Part shown: in pieces, positions 1-10,711 of the stretch
Position numbering within the stretch: the stretch's first letter is position 1
Layout: every line of letters starts with the position of its first letter
Origin: Deltaproteobacteria bacterium
GTDB taxonomy: Bacteria; Desulfobacterota; Desulfomonilia; UBA1062
Direction of reading: 5' to 3'
Assembly: GCA_017992605.1 (NCBI GenBank)
Contig: JAGOOG010000016.1
Span: 1 to 45,122, forward strand
DNA length: 45,122 bases
Notes under the pieces: generated by a model
The model's database searches: none
What the model saw: only the letters and a program-made list of their open reading frames with translations
What the model was told of the DNA's origin: nothing
Made by a program: the position numbers and the translations under genes

Positions 1-123
1 CTCACGCCCTCCATCGTCGCCCAGTCTCTGTCCTTCTCGCTGATCATGGGTCTGGTGGGCGGCTTCCTGCCCGCGGTGCGGGCCTCGCGCATGAACATCG
101 TGGAGGCGCTGCGCGCGAGCTGA
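1..123 (+). CDS. ABC transporter permease, C-terminal fragment (FtsX/MacB type)
   Basis: Partial gene entering from the left edge; 40 residues are visible before the TGA at 121-123. They form one hydrophobic segment (last transmembrane helix, about residues 8-26), followed by an Arg-Ala-Ser-Arg element and a final Glu-Ala-Leu-Arg. This helix-then-basic-tail ending is typical of MacB/LolC/FtsX permeases, which couple a cytoplasmic ATPase to work on lipoproteins, peptides or the cell wall. The substrate cannot be told from this fragment. Its ATPase and the rest of the permease should lie just outside the window. Confidence 0.8.
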   Translation, partial: LTPSIVAQSLSFSLIMGLVGGFLPAVRASRMNIVEALRAS

Positions 124-149
124 GAAGAGCCGAGGGTGTTCTCTTCTCA
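121..149 (+). terminator. Hairpin beginning at the permease stop codon
   Basis: A perfect 9-base inverted repeat (TGAGAAGAG at 121-129, CTCTTCTCA at 141-149) starts on the stop codon itself. No T-run follows, so it may be an mRNA 3' end structure rather than an intrinsic terminator. Confidence 0.4.
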
Positions 150-239
150 AATGGTGGTGCGGGCTGATTCAACGAGATCGAGGGCTCATGGGTCTTTGAG
201 TCTGTAATATGAATCTACCGGATGAATCGGAACGCTCCA

Positions 240-267
240 TTGATATTACGCAGAGCGCAATTATTAT
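240..267 (+). promoter_or_regulatory. Candidate sigma-70 promoter for the lipoprotein gene
   Basis: TTGATA (240-245), a 16-base spacer and TATTAT (262-267) lie about 100 bases before the lipoprotein start. This is a consensus match by eye only. The resulting leader would be long, and I see no recognised riboswitch in it. Confidence 0.35.
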
Positions 268-369
268 GGTGCTTGCAGGGGAGATGTGCTCTCAGCGGCC
301 CGTTCGACACAAACGACCCCATCACCATGACAGACCACCCTGTACTACGATTCCAGGAGGTGGAAAGGT

Positions 370-1422
370 ATGAAAAATCGCTTCAGTCTCTTCAGTTCCT
401 CATGTGTCTTCTTATCAATGGTGCTGCTCCTTGTCAGTCTCTCCTGCAGCAGTAGCGGCGGTGGAGATGATGGTGGCGACGACGGCGGGGGAGATGTGCT
501 GAGTGAGTACAACTTTAACATGAGGACCGGAATGGGTGATACTGATGCTCCTTCAGCTCTCCAGATCGATGCCAGCCTGGATGATGAAGACGTTCGGGCA
601 ACCTTCTCCGGGGAGGTCACGGGGGTCTTCAATCTGGATGAAAATTCCATAACCCTCAACGAAGGGTGCTGGATTCGGGTCACTACCGACGGTCTCTGGC
701 CCGGAGAGCTCGGGATACTGAACATCTACCTGAATTCGCCCATAACTTCTGTAGATGGCGACGAACCTGACCAGGGAATCCTGGTGGTGGGTATCGGAAA
801 TGGCCCTCTGTACTCCATTACCATAACGGCAGCCAGTGGGGGTGTGAGCCTGCAGTACAACGACGGCACTCCAGTCACGTACGACGACTGGGATGACTTC
901 GAGGACCTCTTCGGCTCGACTGCACCTGAATGGCAGCAGCAGGCAAGCTTTGCATACTCCATGATGGAATTCATTCTCTTCCATGTGGAATTCTTTCTGG
1001 AAACCCTTACCGCCATCGAGGAGAATGCATTCGGTACAACCACCAGCGGCACGTTGCCCGCAGGGGTTCTGCCCGTTGGGTTCACCAATCCAGGGAAGAT
1101 GATTCTGACGGATAACAATGGTGGAGAACCACTGCCGGGTGAAGCGTTCACCCTGGAATTCCAACACTTCTGGGATGACGACGATCTCGACGACATAGAC
1201 CAGCTCTACGACGGCACCGTGCGGTTCGTCAATTTCTGGAGGATAACGAACGACGACATCCTCACCGGTATTGGATTCGCACCCTACAACGGGAGCGGCG
1301 GGGTCTTTTTCGACGATCTTGCCAACTATGAGATCGAAGAGACCCCTCCTGGCTCATACAGCCTGGATGAAGTGTTTACTACAATCTCCGGAGGGTACAC
1401 GATCCTGTTCTCAGAACCGTAA
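370..1422 (+). CDS. Secreted acidic lipoprotein of unknown function
   Basis: 350 residues. The N-terminus is a lipoprotein-type signal: Lys/Arg at 3-4, a hydrophobic stretch at about 12-24 and Cys26 as probable acylation site. A Ser/Gly/Asp low-complexity linker (about 27-42) follows. The body is very acidic, with many Asp-Asp pairs, aromatic residues and beta-strand-like alternation, and it has no second membrane segment. The start is chosen because AGGAGG and GGAAAGG lie just before the ATG. I do not recognise the family. Asp-rich linkers and Asp pairs could bind calcium, but no EF-hand or other metal motif is evident. It appears to be a single-gene unit between the ABC permease and mrfA. 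Confidence 0.75.
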   Translation: MKNRFSLFSSSCVFLSMVLLLVSLSCSSSGGGDDGGDDGGGDVLSEYNFNMRTGMGDTDAPSALQIDASLDDEDVRATFSGEVTGVFNLDENSITLNEGCWIRVTTDGLWPGELGILNIYLNSPITSVDGDEPDQGILVVGIGNGPLYSITITAASGGVSLQYNDGTPVTYDDWDDFEDLFGSTAPEWQQQASFAYSMMEFILFHVEFFLETLTAIEENAFGTTTSGTLPAGVLPVGFTNPGKMILTDNNGGEPLPGEAFTLEFQHFWDDDDLDDIDQLYDGTVRFVNFWRITNDDILTGIGFAPYNGSGGVFFDDLANYEIEETPPGSYSLDEVFTTISGGYTILFSEP

Positions 1423-1576
1423 AGGGAGATGAAGCCCGGGCTTCTCTTCCGCCGAGACGATGGCGTGCTGCATGCCGCCGGCTCTTTCTCCCGGGAATGG
1501 CCGGCGGCAGGGCTTCCAAGGGCTTCTGAACCGTATAACGATCACCGGCACCCTGCACCTCCATTCCAGATCCGGG

Positions 1577-1605
1577 TTGACACACAACAACCCCGTTTCT
1601 ATAGT
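1577..1605 (+). promoter_or_regulatory. Sigma-70-type promoter for mrfAB
   Basis: TTGACA (1577-1582), a 17-base spacer and TATAGT (1600-1605) lie 45 bases before the mrfA ATG. This is one of the closest consensus matches in the window. No SOS (LexA) box was recognised by eye around it. Confidence 0.55.
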
Positions 1606-1649
1606 CAACGTCATAGCGGTTTTCATAAACGTTTCATCAGGGAAGGACC

Positions 1650-4006
<2,357 letters not shown>

Positions 4007-4010
<4 letters not shown>

Positions 4011-5302
4011 GCCTGAAGGACCGCCTGGGACGCCTCACCGGGGACGCCCGGACACCGGCTTTACCCAGTCCCCGGCAGGACACCATCGGCGAGCTCCGCA
4101 GAAGAATCGAGGAGGTGATGAACCGGCGGGACCGCCTGGCGCGGCCCGATTCTCCTTCATCCATGCGTTCCGGTCCACCCCTGGAAAACCTGATAACGGG
4201 AGAGGAGGTGGAAACAGGGCACGGCAGGTTCTTCTCTTCTTGCAGCCGCATGGAAGGGTCCGACCGTCACGGCCACGCCCTGATCCGCGAGCTGTCCCGG
4301 TTCGACATGAAGGGTGTGGCGCTTCTGGGCGGGTCGGAAGCCTTTGCCGGCTGTTCGCCCGAGGACGCCCTGTTCGTAGATACCGAAACCACCGGGCTTG
4401 CCGGCGGCACCGGGACCTTCCCCTTCCTCATCGGCCTGGGCTGGTTCGAGGGTGGAACGTTCGTGACGTGCCAGCTCTTCGCCCGGGACTTCTCGGAAGA
4501 GCCATCCATGCTCGCATACCTGCAGGAGCTCGCGAGGAACAGGAGATTCCTGGTATCCTTCAACGGCAGGGCCTACGACATGAACCTGCTCACGGCCAGG
4601 TTCATCCTCAACCGGCAGCAGGACGTCCTCTCCGGCATGCCCCACCTGGACCTGCTCCACCCGGGGAGGAGGCTCCTGCGGCACCGCATGGAAAACGCCA
4701 GGCTCCTCACCTTCGAGACCAGCGTGCTCGGGATCGAGAGGGAGGGCGACGTCCCCGGGTGTGAGATACCCCGGCGGTACTTCGACTGGCTGCGGCGCCG
4801 CGACGGCCGCCTCATGGAGGACGTGTTCCGGCACAACCGCCTGGACATCGTGTCCATGGCCGCGCTCCTGAAGCACCTTACCGACCTTGTCGGCGGAGGC
4901 CTCGAGCCGGAGAGGACGCACCACGGCGACATACTGGCGGCAGCACGGTTCCTCCACGAGCGCGGGCATACCCAGGCTGCCCGGCGACTGTACGAAGGCG
5001 TCAGCTCATCTTTCGACCGGGAGGTCTCCCTTGCTGCCAGGAGGTCGCTGTCCCTGATCCACAGGAGGGCAGGGGCCTGGGAGGAGGCGGTCCCGCTGTG
5101 GGAGGCCATGCTCGCGGAGGACCCCCGTGACGTTTTCGCAGCCGAGGAGCTCGCCAAGTACCTCGAACACCGCAGGCAAGACTATGCGCGGGCCAAGCTG
5201 ATCGTGCGGATGGCGCTGGACGGCTGCAGGTCGTTGTGCGATGAGGACCGGCACGCCCTGGAGCATCGCCTGCACCGACTCCTTGCCAAGTCCTCGCCTT
5301 GA
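4007..5302 (+). CDS. mrfB: MrfB-like DEDDh exonuclease with C-terminal TPR-like region
   Basis: 431 residues from a GTG whose last two bases overlap the mrfA stop (GTGA), a sign of translational coupling. The RNase H-fold exonuclease core shows all five expected residues: D125 and E127 in a Phe-Val-Asp-Thr-Glu-Thr-Thr-Gly motif, D191 in a Phe-Asn-Gly-Arg-Ala-Tyr-Asp motif, and H276/D280 in His-Asn-Arg-Leu-Asp. After about residue 305 come helical repeats resembling tetratricopeptide units (about 305-420), as in YprB/MrfB proteins. The predicted job is trimming DNA after MrfA has bound or opened a lesion. The first 110 residues are poorly conserved in appearance and probably flexible. An alternative start would be the Met near residue 38, but the coupled GTG is preferred. 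Confidence 0.85.
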
Positions 5303-5411
5303 GGTGCCCATGGGATGACCTGCAGAGGCGACGTCCCCTTCATGCCCATTGCCTGGAGGTACCTCGTCATGATAGGTATTGATGTTTCAGAGAATTCGAG
5401 GTGGGGGCTCC

Positions 5412-6761
5412 ATGGAACACATAATAAAGAAGATCAACGACCTGGCACGATACCACGACGAGGTTTCGCCCGAGCTCATCAAGGCCAAGGACATCAAGCT
5501 GGGCCTGCGGAATGCGGACGGCACCGGCGTCGTGGTCGGAATCACCTCCAAGGGGACTGTTTTCGGATTCAAGCGCATACCGGCGGAAGACGGCAGGGGA
5601 ACCATTGTCCAGCCGGCAGCCGGCAGGCTGCTCTACTGCGGGTACGATGCCATAGAACTGGCCAGGAGGATCCACGGGGAGTACCGGTACGGATACGATG
5701 AGGTCTGTTACCTCCTCCTGACCGGGGAGCTCCCCACAGAGGTCGACCTGAACAACTTCTCGAGCCTGGTCGCCAGAAACAGGGCGCTCAACAAGTCCGA
5801 GCGGAGCATCATCATGCAGGAGGCTCAGAACGAGAACCAGATGTTCGCCCTGCACTCGGTCATGTCCCACCTGAGCAGGTGCGATCCCAGGCCGGTGTCC
5901 ACGGACCTCAGGGACGTCACCGAGACCTGCATCCGCCTCCTGGCCAAGGCGCCGACCATCGTGGCCTACAATTACAACGTGTCCCGCTACCGCCAGGGAT
6001 CGGGCCTGCGGATCATCACCCCGGACCCCGAACTATCCACGGCCGAGAACTTCCTCTACATGCTCAGGGGAACCAGGCCCCACAAGAGAGAGTCCATGCT
6101 CTTCGACCTCTCCCTCATGCTCCATGCCGAGCACGGAGGCGGCAACAACTCGACCTTCACCGTGCGCGCCGTCTCTTCCAGCGGTGCCAACACCTACATG
6201 GCCATCTGCTCGGGCATAGCGTCGCTTTCCGGCCACCTCCACGGAGGGGCCAACGAGGCGGTCATGCGCATGATGCGGGAGATCAGGAAGAACGTGAAAG
6301 ACTGGGAGGACCGCAGGCAGGTCCGACGATACCTGGAGAAGATCCTCGACGGCAAGGCCCACGACCGGGCCGGCAAGATCTACGGCATCGGCCACGCGGT
6401 CTACACCATAAGCGATCCCAGGGCCGAGATCCTCCTGGAAAAGGCCGAAGAGCTCGCCACGGAAAAGGAACTCATGGACGAACTGAACCTCATGAAGCTT
6501 GTGGCAGAGCTCGGCAGTGAGCTTGTCTACGAACGCAAAGGCCAGGTGGTGGCACCGAACGTGGACTTCTATTCGGGATTCGTCTACAAGATGCTCCGCA
6601 TCCCGATAGACCTGTTCACTCCCATCTTCGCCATGGCCCGGATCGCGGGATGGTCGGCCCACCGCATCGAGCAGATCATCCAGGCCAAGCTCATACGCCC
6701 GGCCTATGTGAGCTCGCTGCTCCAGGATTTGGAATACGTGCCGCTCGACGAGCGGGGGTGA
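5412..6761 (+). CDS. gltA: Citrate synthase
   Basis: 449 residues. Condenses acetyl-CoA with oxaloacetate to give citrate; cytoplasmic. The citrate synthase catalytic set is present: H241 in His-Ala-Glu-His, H277 in Leu-His-Gly-Gly-Ala-Asn-Glu-Ala, H328 in Gly-Ile-Gly-His-Ala-Val-Tyr and D385 in Asn-Val-Asp-Phe-Tyr-Ser-Gly. It is therefore Si-type citrate synthase (or a methylcitrate synthase of the same fold), not the unrelated Re-type enzyme found in some anaerobes. The ATG at 5412 is chosen because GAGGTGGGGG lies directly upstream; an in-frame ATG at 5379 has no such site. Aconitase lies elsewhere in the window on the other strand, so the two are not in one operon. Substrate preference (acetyl- versus propionyl-CoA) cannot be read from the sequence. 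Confidence 0.9.
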   Translation: MEHIIKKINDLARYHDEVSPELIKAKDIKLGLRNADGTGVVVGITSKGTVFGFKRIPAEDGRGTIVQPAAGRLLYCGYDAIELARRIHGEYRYGYDEVCYLLLTGELPTEVDLNNFSSLVARNRALNKSERSIIMQEAQNENQMFALHSVMSHLSRCDPRPVSTDLRDVTETCIRLLAKAPTIVAYNYNVSRYRQGSGLRIITPDPELSTAENFLYMLRGTRPHKRESMLFDLSLMLHAEHGGGNNSTFTVRAVSSSGANTYMAICSGIASLSGHLHGGANEAVMRMMREIRKNVKDWEDRRQVRRYLEKILDGKAHDRAGKIYGIGHAVYTISDPRAEILLEKAEELATEKELMDELNLMKLVAELGSELVYERKGQVVAPNVDFYSGFVYKMLRIPIDLFTPIFAMARIAGWSAHRIEQIIQAKLIRPAYVSSLLQDLEYVPLDERG

Positions 6762-6849
6762 ATGCTGGGAGTGCCGTGGTGATGGCCCCGGATGTTCCCT
6801 GTACTTCCGGAATGGGGCTCAACACCGTCACGCCGGAGGAGGCGCTGCC

Positions 6850-7731
6850 GTGAAGCGGATCGATTCGGATTTCACCAGCAGGGGGCAAAGGTGCTCGGCC
6901 TGGCTGTTTCTCCCTGACGGAAGGGAGAGACCCCCGGTCGTGGTCATGGCCCACGGCCTGGCCGGCCAGAAGGATTTCGGGCTCCAGGCCTATGCCGAAT
7001 ATTTTGCAGGCAGGGGCATGGCCTGCCTGGTCTTCGATTACCGGAACTACGGCGGCAGCGAGGGCGAACCGAGGAACCTGGTGAATCCCTGGATGCAGCT
7101 CGACGACTGGAAGGCGGCCATAAGCCATGCCCGCTACCTCCCCGAGGTGGACGGCTCGAGGCTCGCCCTGTGGGGGACGTCCTTCTCCGGCGGGCACGTC
7201 GTGGTGACCGCCGCGCAGGTGAGCGGCATCAGGGCCGTGGCGGCCCAGGTGCCGTTCGTGGATGGCGTCTCGTCGATTATGCAGTTTCCCGTATCCTACC
7301 AGCTCGAAGGCCTGTACCACGGACTCAAGGATCTGTACCGCATGATCACGGGCGGAACGCCCCACACGGTCCCTGCCGTCGGCGAGCCCGGGGCCTTCGC
7401 GCTCATGAACACCACCGAGTGCATGCCCGGGTACTTCGCCCTCGTGCCGCGGGACACCACGTGGAGGAACGAGGTCCCGGCCCGTTTCAACCTCATGGTC
7501 TCCGCCTACCGGCCCACCATGTATGCCCGGAAGGTCCCGTGCCCGGTGCTCCTCATGTACGCGAAGAACGACTCGCTGATCCCGTTCAAGGCCGTGGAGC
7601 GCATGGGCAGGAAGCTCAGGAACGCAGAGGTGATAGGCCTGCCCGTGGGACACTTCGACGTGTACACCGGCGAGCTGTTCAAGGAGGTTGTCGAGAAACA
7701 GGCCGGATTCCTGAAGGGCCATCTGCAATAA
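6850..7731 (+). CDS. Alpha/beta hydrolase (dienelactone hydrolase/esterase-like)
   Basis: 293 residues from a GTG preceded by GGAGGAGG. Single-domain alpha/beta hydrolase without a signal peptide. The oxyanion region is His-Gly-Leu-Ala near 35-38 and the nucleophile is probably S111 in Trp-Gly-Thr-Ser-Phe-Ser-Gly-Gly, where the usual second Gly of GxSxG is Ser. The acid is the Asp in Lys-Asn-Asp-Ser-Leu-Ile-Pro and the base the His in Gly-His-Phe-Asp near the C-terminus. The family hydrolyses esters, lactones or acyl groups; the substrate is unknown. It ends 26 bases before the dehydrogenase fusion and may be co-transcribed with it, which would suggest that it releases the alcohol or acid handled there. 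That last point is inference. Confidence 0.8.
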   Translation: MKRIDSDFTSRGQRCSAWLFLPDGRERPPVVVMAHGLAGQKDFGLQAYAEYFAGRGMACLVFDYRNYGGSEGEPRNLVNPWMQLDDWKAAISHARYLPEVDGSRLALWGTSFSGGHVVVTAAQVSGIRAVAAQVPFVDGVSSIMQFPVSYQLEGLYHGLKDLYRMITGGTPHTVPAVGEPGAFALMNTTECMPGYFALVPRDTTWRNEVPARFNLMVSAYRPTMYARKVPCPVLLMYAKNDSLIPFKAVERMGRKLRNAEVIGLPVGHFDVYTGELFKEVVEKQAGFLKGHLQ

Positions 7732-7757
7732 CATCTCTATTCGACGGGGAGGGTTGT

Positions 7758-10418
7758 GTGGAACATTTCAAGATGTTCATCGGGGGCGAATTCGTTGAAT
7801 CTCTGAGCGGCAGGACAAGGGAGGCCATCGACCCGGGCACGGGGCTGCCCTTTGCCACGTATGCCTACGGGGGCTCCGCCGATGCCGAGGCGGCCATCGA
7901 TGTGGCCCGGAAGACCTTCGACTCGGGCGTGTGGAGCGCGCTCAGCCAGGACGAGCGCTCCCGGGTCATCATGGACTTTTCGGACAGGCTGACCAAGTAC
8001 ATCGTGAGGATCGCATCCTACGAGTCCATGGATTCGGGCGGCATCATCAACCGCACCGGGGCCGAGGTGGTGGGGGCCTCCATGACCGCAAGGAACATGG
8101 CATGGTACGCGGCCCGCGAGTTCAAGTGGCACGAGGAGGTCCGCGTGCCGGCGTCGCTCGCAAGCCCAGGCAGGAACTACATCCGCAGGGAGCCGCTGGG
8201 CGTGTGCGTGGGCATCATCCCCTGGAACTTCCCCTTCGGCATGGCCATGTGGAAGATCCTCCACGCAGCGATCATGGGCAACTCCATAGTCCTGAAACCC
8301 GCTTCCGACACTACCCTGAGCGCGCTGATCCTGGCCGAGGTCATCGCAGAGAGCGCCATCCCCAGGGGAGTGGTGAACATCGTCACCGGCCCTGGCGGCG
8401 AGATCGGCGAAGCCCTGTGTCTGAGCCCCAAGGTGGACAAGATCGCGTTCACCGGCTCCACCGAGGTGGGCAGGCAGATCAAGAAGATGGGCTCGGAGAC
8501 CATCAAGAAGGTGACGCTGGAGCTGGGCGGGAAGTCAGCAAACATCATCTGCGACGACGCCAAGATGGACCTGGCCGTGGACGGCGGTCTGTTCGGCACC
8601 TTCTTCCACAGCGGCCAGATCTGCGAGTCGGGCACGAGGATCCTCGTGCAGAGGAAGATCTACGACGAGTACGTGGCACGCTTCATCGACAAGGCTTCCC
8701 GCATCAGGATCGGCTACCAGCTCGACCCGGCCACCCAGATGGGCCCCCTGGTGAGCGAGATCCAGCGGGCCACCACCGAGAAGTACGTGAAGATCGGCCT
8801 CGACGAGGGGGCCCGCCTCGCCTACGGCGGGAAGCGGCCCGACGGAGACCTGGGGGCCATGGGATACTACTACCTGCCCACCGTGTTCGTGGACGTGGAC
8901 AACTCCATGCGGATCGCTCAGGAGGAGATCTTCGGCCCGGTGGTGTGCATCATGCCCTTCGACGACGACGACGAGGCCGTGGCCATCGCAAACGACTCCA
9001 TCTACGGGCTCGGGGGAGGGGTGTTCTCCAACGACATCGGCCGGGCCGAGCGGATCGCGGCCAGGGTCAAGACCGGCACCGTATGGATCAACGACTACCA
9101 CGCCTTTGCCGACCTCATGCCCTTCGGCGGGTACAAGCAGTCGGGCGTCGGCCGGGAACTCGGCGGGTACGGCCTGTCCGAGTACACCCAGATAAAGCGG
9201 GTCCACGTGTGCCCCCACACGGACGGGACCCAGAAGTACACCTTCCCCATCATGTTCGACTACCCCCAGCCCGCCAAGTCCTTCCTCTTCGAAGGGCCCA
9301 CCAGGATCGTGGCCGGGCCGGACAGCATCATCGCGCTGCAGTTCGAGGTGACCAGGCTCGACCGCAGCAGGGCCGTGGTCATCACGGACAAGGGCATCAG
9401 GGACGCCGGTCTCCTCGACAGGGTGGTCAAGGCCCTGGGCTCGCTGTGCGTCGGGGCCTTCGACGGGGTGGTGGAGGACTCGGGGTACACGGTGGTGGAC
9501 AAGGCCGTCGACTACTGCCGGGGCGTGGGTGCCGACATCCTCGTGAGCCTGGGCGGAGGCAGCTCCATGGACACGGCCAAGGCCGTGGCCCTGACGCTCA
9601 CCAACGGCGGCAAGGCCATCGACAACATCACGCTCTACAAGCTCTGTGACCCGGTGATGCCGCACATCGCCATCCCCACCACGGCCGGCACGGGCAGCGA
9701 GGTCAGCACCATCGCGGTGATCAAGAACGAGGAGATCGGCCGCAAGTTCAACATCGCCGAATTCGTCATCGCACCGAACGTGGCCATCCTGGACCCGCAC
9801 ATGACGCTCAGCCTGCCCAGGATGCTCACCGCGGCCACGGGCATGGACGCCCTGACCCATGCGATCGACGGCATGTGCTCCATCATGCGCAATGCCGTCT
9901 GCACGGGCCATGGTCTCAACGCCATCCGCCTCATCGCCGAGCACCTTCCCAGGGTGGTGGAGAACCCGAACGACGTGGATGCACGAATGCAGATGCAGAT
10001 CGCGGCAGCCATGGCGGGCTGGGCCTTCTCCATCCCGTCGACCATCCTCACGCACTCCCTGGCCCACTGCATCGGCGCCAAGTACAAGATCCACCATGGC
10101 ACGCTCTGCGGGCTCTTCCTGCCGCACGTCATGAGATTCAACCAGGAGCAGTGCGCCGAGGAACTGTCGCTCGTGGCCGAGGCCATGGGCGTCGACGTGA
10201 GCGGCAAGACCAAGGCCCAGGCGGCAGCGGCTGCTGAGGATGCCGTGGAGGACCTCATGAAGAGGATCGGGATGCCGTTGAAGCTGCGGGATCTGGGCAT
10301 AGCCGAGGCGGAGATCCCCATGATCGCCCTGGACGCCATGACCGAGATCCCCACGCTCGCCAATCCCCGCAAGTGCACGGTGGAGCTCATCGACGGCGTG
10401 ATCAGGCAGGCGTTTTGA
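7758..10418 (+). CDS. Fused non-acylating aldehyde dehydrogenase / iron-type alcohol dehydrogenase
   Basis: 886 residues from a GTG preceded by GGGGAGGG. Residues 1 to about 490 are a classical ALDH: Pro-Trp-Asn-Phe-Pro substrate/NAD motif, Phe-Thr-Gly-Ser-Thr-Glu-Val-Gly, general base E255 in Leu-Glu-Leu-Gly-Gly-Lys, nucleophile C289 in Gly-Gln-Ile-Cys (34 apart, as in E268/C302 of the family), Glu-Glu-Ile-Phe-Gly-Pro and Pro-Phe-Gly-Gly-Tyr-Lys. From about residue 500 an iron-containing ADH follows, with Gly-Gly-Gly-Ser for NAD and the four metal ligands D697, H701, H766 and H780 all in place. The layout imitates AdhE, but AdhE has a CoA-acylating ALDH. Here the base Glu implies oxidation to a free acid. 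Expected reaction: alcohol to aldehyde to carboxylate, NAD(P)-linked, in the cytoplasm. Genes for a UxaA-type enzyme follow at once. Substrate unknown. Confidence 0.85.
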   Translation: MEHFKMFIGGEFVESLSGRTREAIDPGTGLPFATYAYGGSADAEAAIDVARKTFDSGVWSALSQDERSRVIMDFSDRLTKYIVRIASYESMDSGGIINRTGAEVVGASMTARNMAWYAAREFKWHEEVRVPASLASPGRNYIRREPLGVCVGIIPWNFPFGMAMWKILHAAIMGNSIVLKPASDTTLSALILAEVIAESAIPRGVVNIVTGPGGEIGEALCLSPKVDKIAFTGSTEVGRQIKKMGSETIKKVTLELGGKSANIICDDAKMDLAVDGGLFGTFFHSGQICESGTRILVQRKIYDEYVARFIDKASRIRIGYQLDPATQMGPLVSEIQRATTEKYVKIGLDEGARLAYGGKRPDGDLGAMGYYYLPTVFVDVDNSMRIAQEEIFGPVVCIMPFDDDDEAVAIANDSIYGLGGGVFSNDIGRAERIAARVKTGTVWINDYHAFADLMPFGGYKQSGVGRELGGYGLSEYTQIKRVHVCPHTDGTQKYTFPIMFDYPQPAKSFLFEGPTRIVAGPDSIIALQFEVTRLDRSRAVVITDKGIRDAGLLDRVVKALGSLCVGAFDGVVEDSGYTVVDKAVDYCRGVGADILVSLGGGSSMDTAKAVALTLTNGGKAIDNITLYKLCDPVMPHIAIPTTAGTGSEVSTIAVIKNEEIGRKFNIAEFVIAPNVAILDPHMTLSLPRMLTAATGMDALTHAIDGMCSIMRNAVCTGHGLNAIRLIAEHLPRVVENPNDVDARMQMQIAAAMAGWAFSIPSTILTHSLAHCIGAKYKIHHGTLCGLFLPHVMRFNQEQCAEELSLVAEAMGVDVSGKTKAQAAAAAEDAVEDLMKRIGMPLKLRDLGIAEAEIPMIALDAMTEIPTLANPRKCTVELIDGVIRQAF

Positions 10419-10438
10419 GGGAAAGGGAGGCCGGCCGG

Positions 10439-10711
10439 GTGAAGGCGAACGTCATCGTGATCAATCCAAAGGACAATGTGGCCGTTGCCCTGGAGGATAT
10501 CACCGAGGGGGCAGAGGTGAGACCACCGGGTATGGGTCCTTTCGCGGCCCAGGAGAAGATCCCTTACAGCCACAAGGTGGCGCTCACGGACATCAGTGCG
10601 GGCGGGACCGTTTTCAAATACGGCGAGTCCATAGGGAAAGCCTTGCATCACATCAGGCAGGGCACCTGGGTGCACACGCACAACCTCGCCATCGAGGAGG
10701 CCGGGTCGTGA
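10439..10711 (+). CDS. UxaA-family small subunit (SAF domain; altronate dehydratase/sulfolactate lyase type)
   Basis: 90 residues from a GTG with AAAGGGAGG upstream, 20 bases after the dehydrogenase fusion. It is a single SAF-type beta domain with the family ending Lys-Tyr-Gly-Glu-Ser-Ile-Gly and a His-Thr-His-Asn motif. In E. coli UxaA this domain is fused to the catalytic part. In SuyAB sulfolactate sulfo-lyase and many anaerobes it is a separate small subunit, as here. The stop overlaps the GTG of the large subunit (GTGA), so equal production of the two subunits is likely. Which hydroxy acid is bound cannot be decided from this subunit. Confidence 0.8.
   Translation: MKANVIVINPKDNVAVALEDITEGAEVRPPGMGPFAAQEKIPYSHKVALTDISAGGTVFKYGESIGKALHHIRQGTWVHTHNLAIEEAGS

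Noticed and set aside
5379-5411. Earlier ATG for citrate synthase
   Set aside because: No ribosome site. The first 11 residues would be absent from the family, and GAGGTGGGGG directs the ATG at 5412.
7170-7757. Upstream extension of the dehydrogenase fusion into the hydrolase gene
   Set aside because: The extra residues are Arg/Gly-rich frame shadow of the alpha/beta hydrolase. The GTG at 7758 has a good ribosome site and begins the ALDH fold.
7758-10418. Naming the fusion AdhE
   Set aside because: The ALDH half has the base Glu and other motifs of the non-acylating class, so the AdhE reaction should not be assumed.
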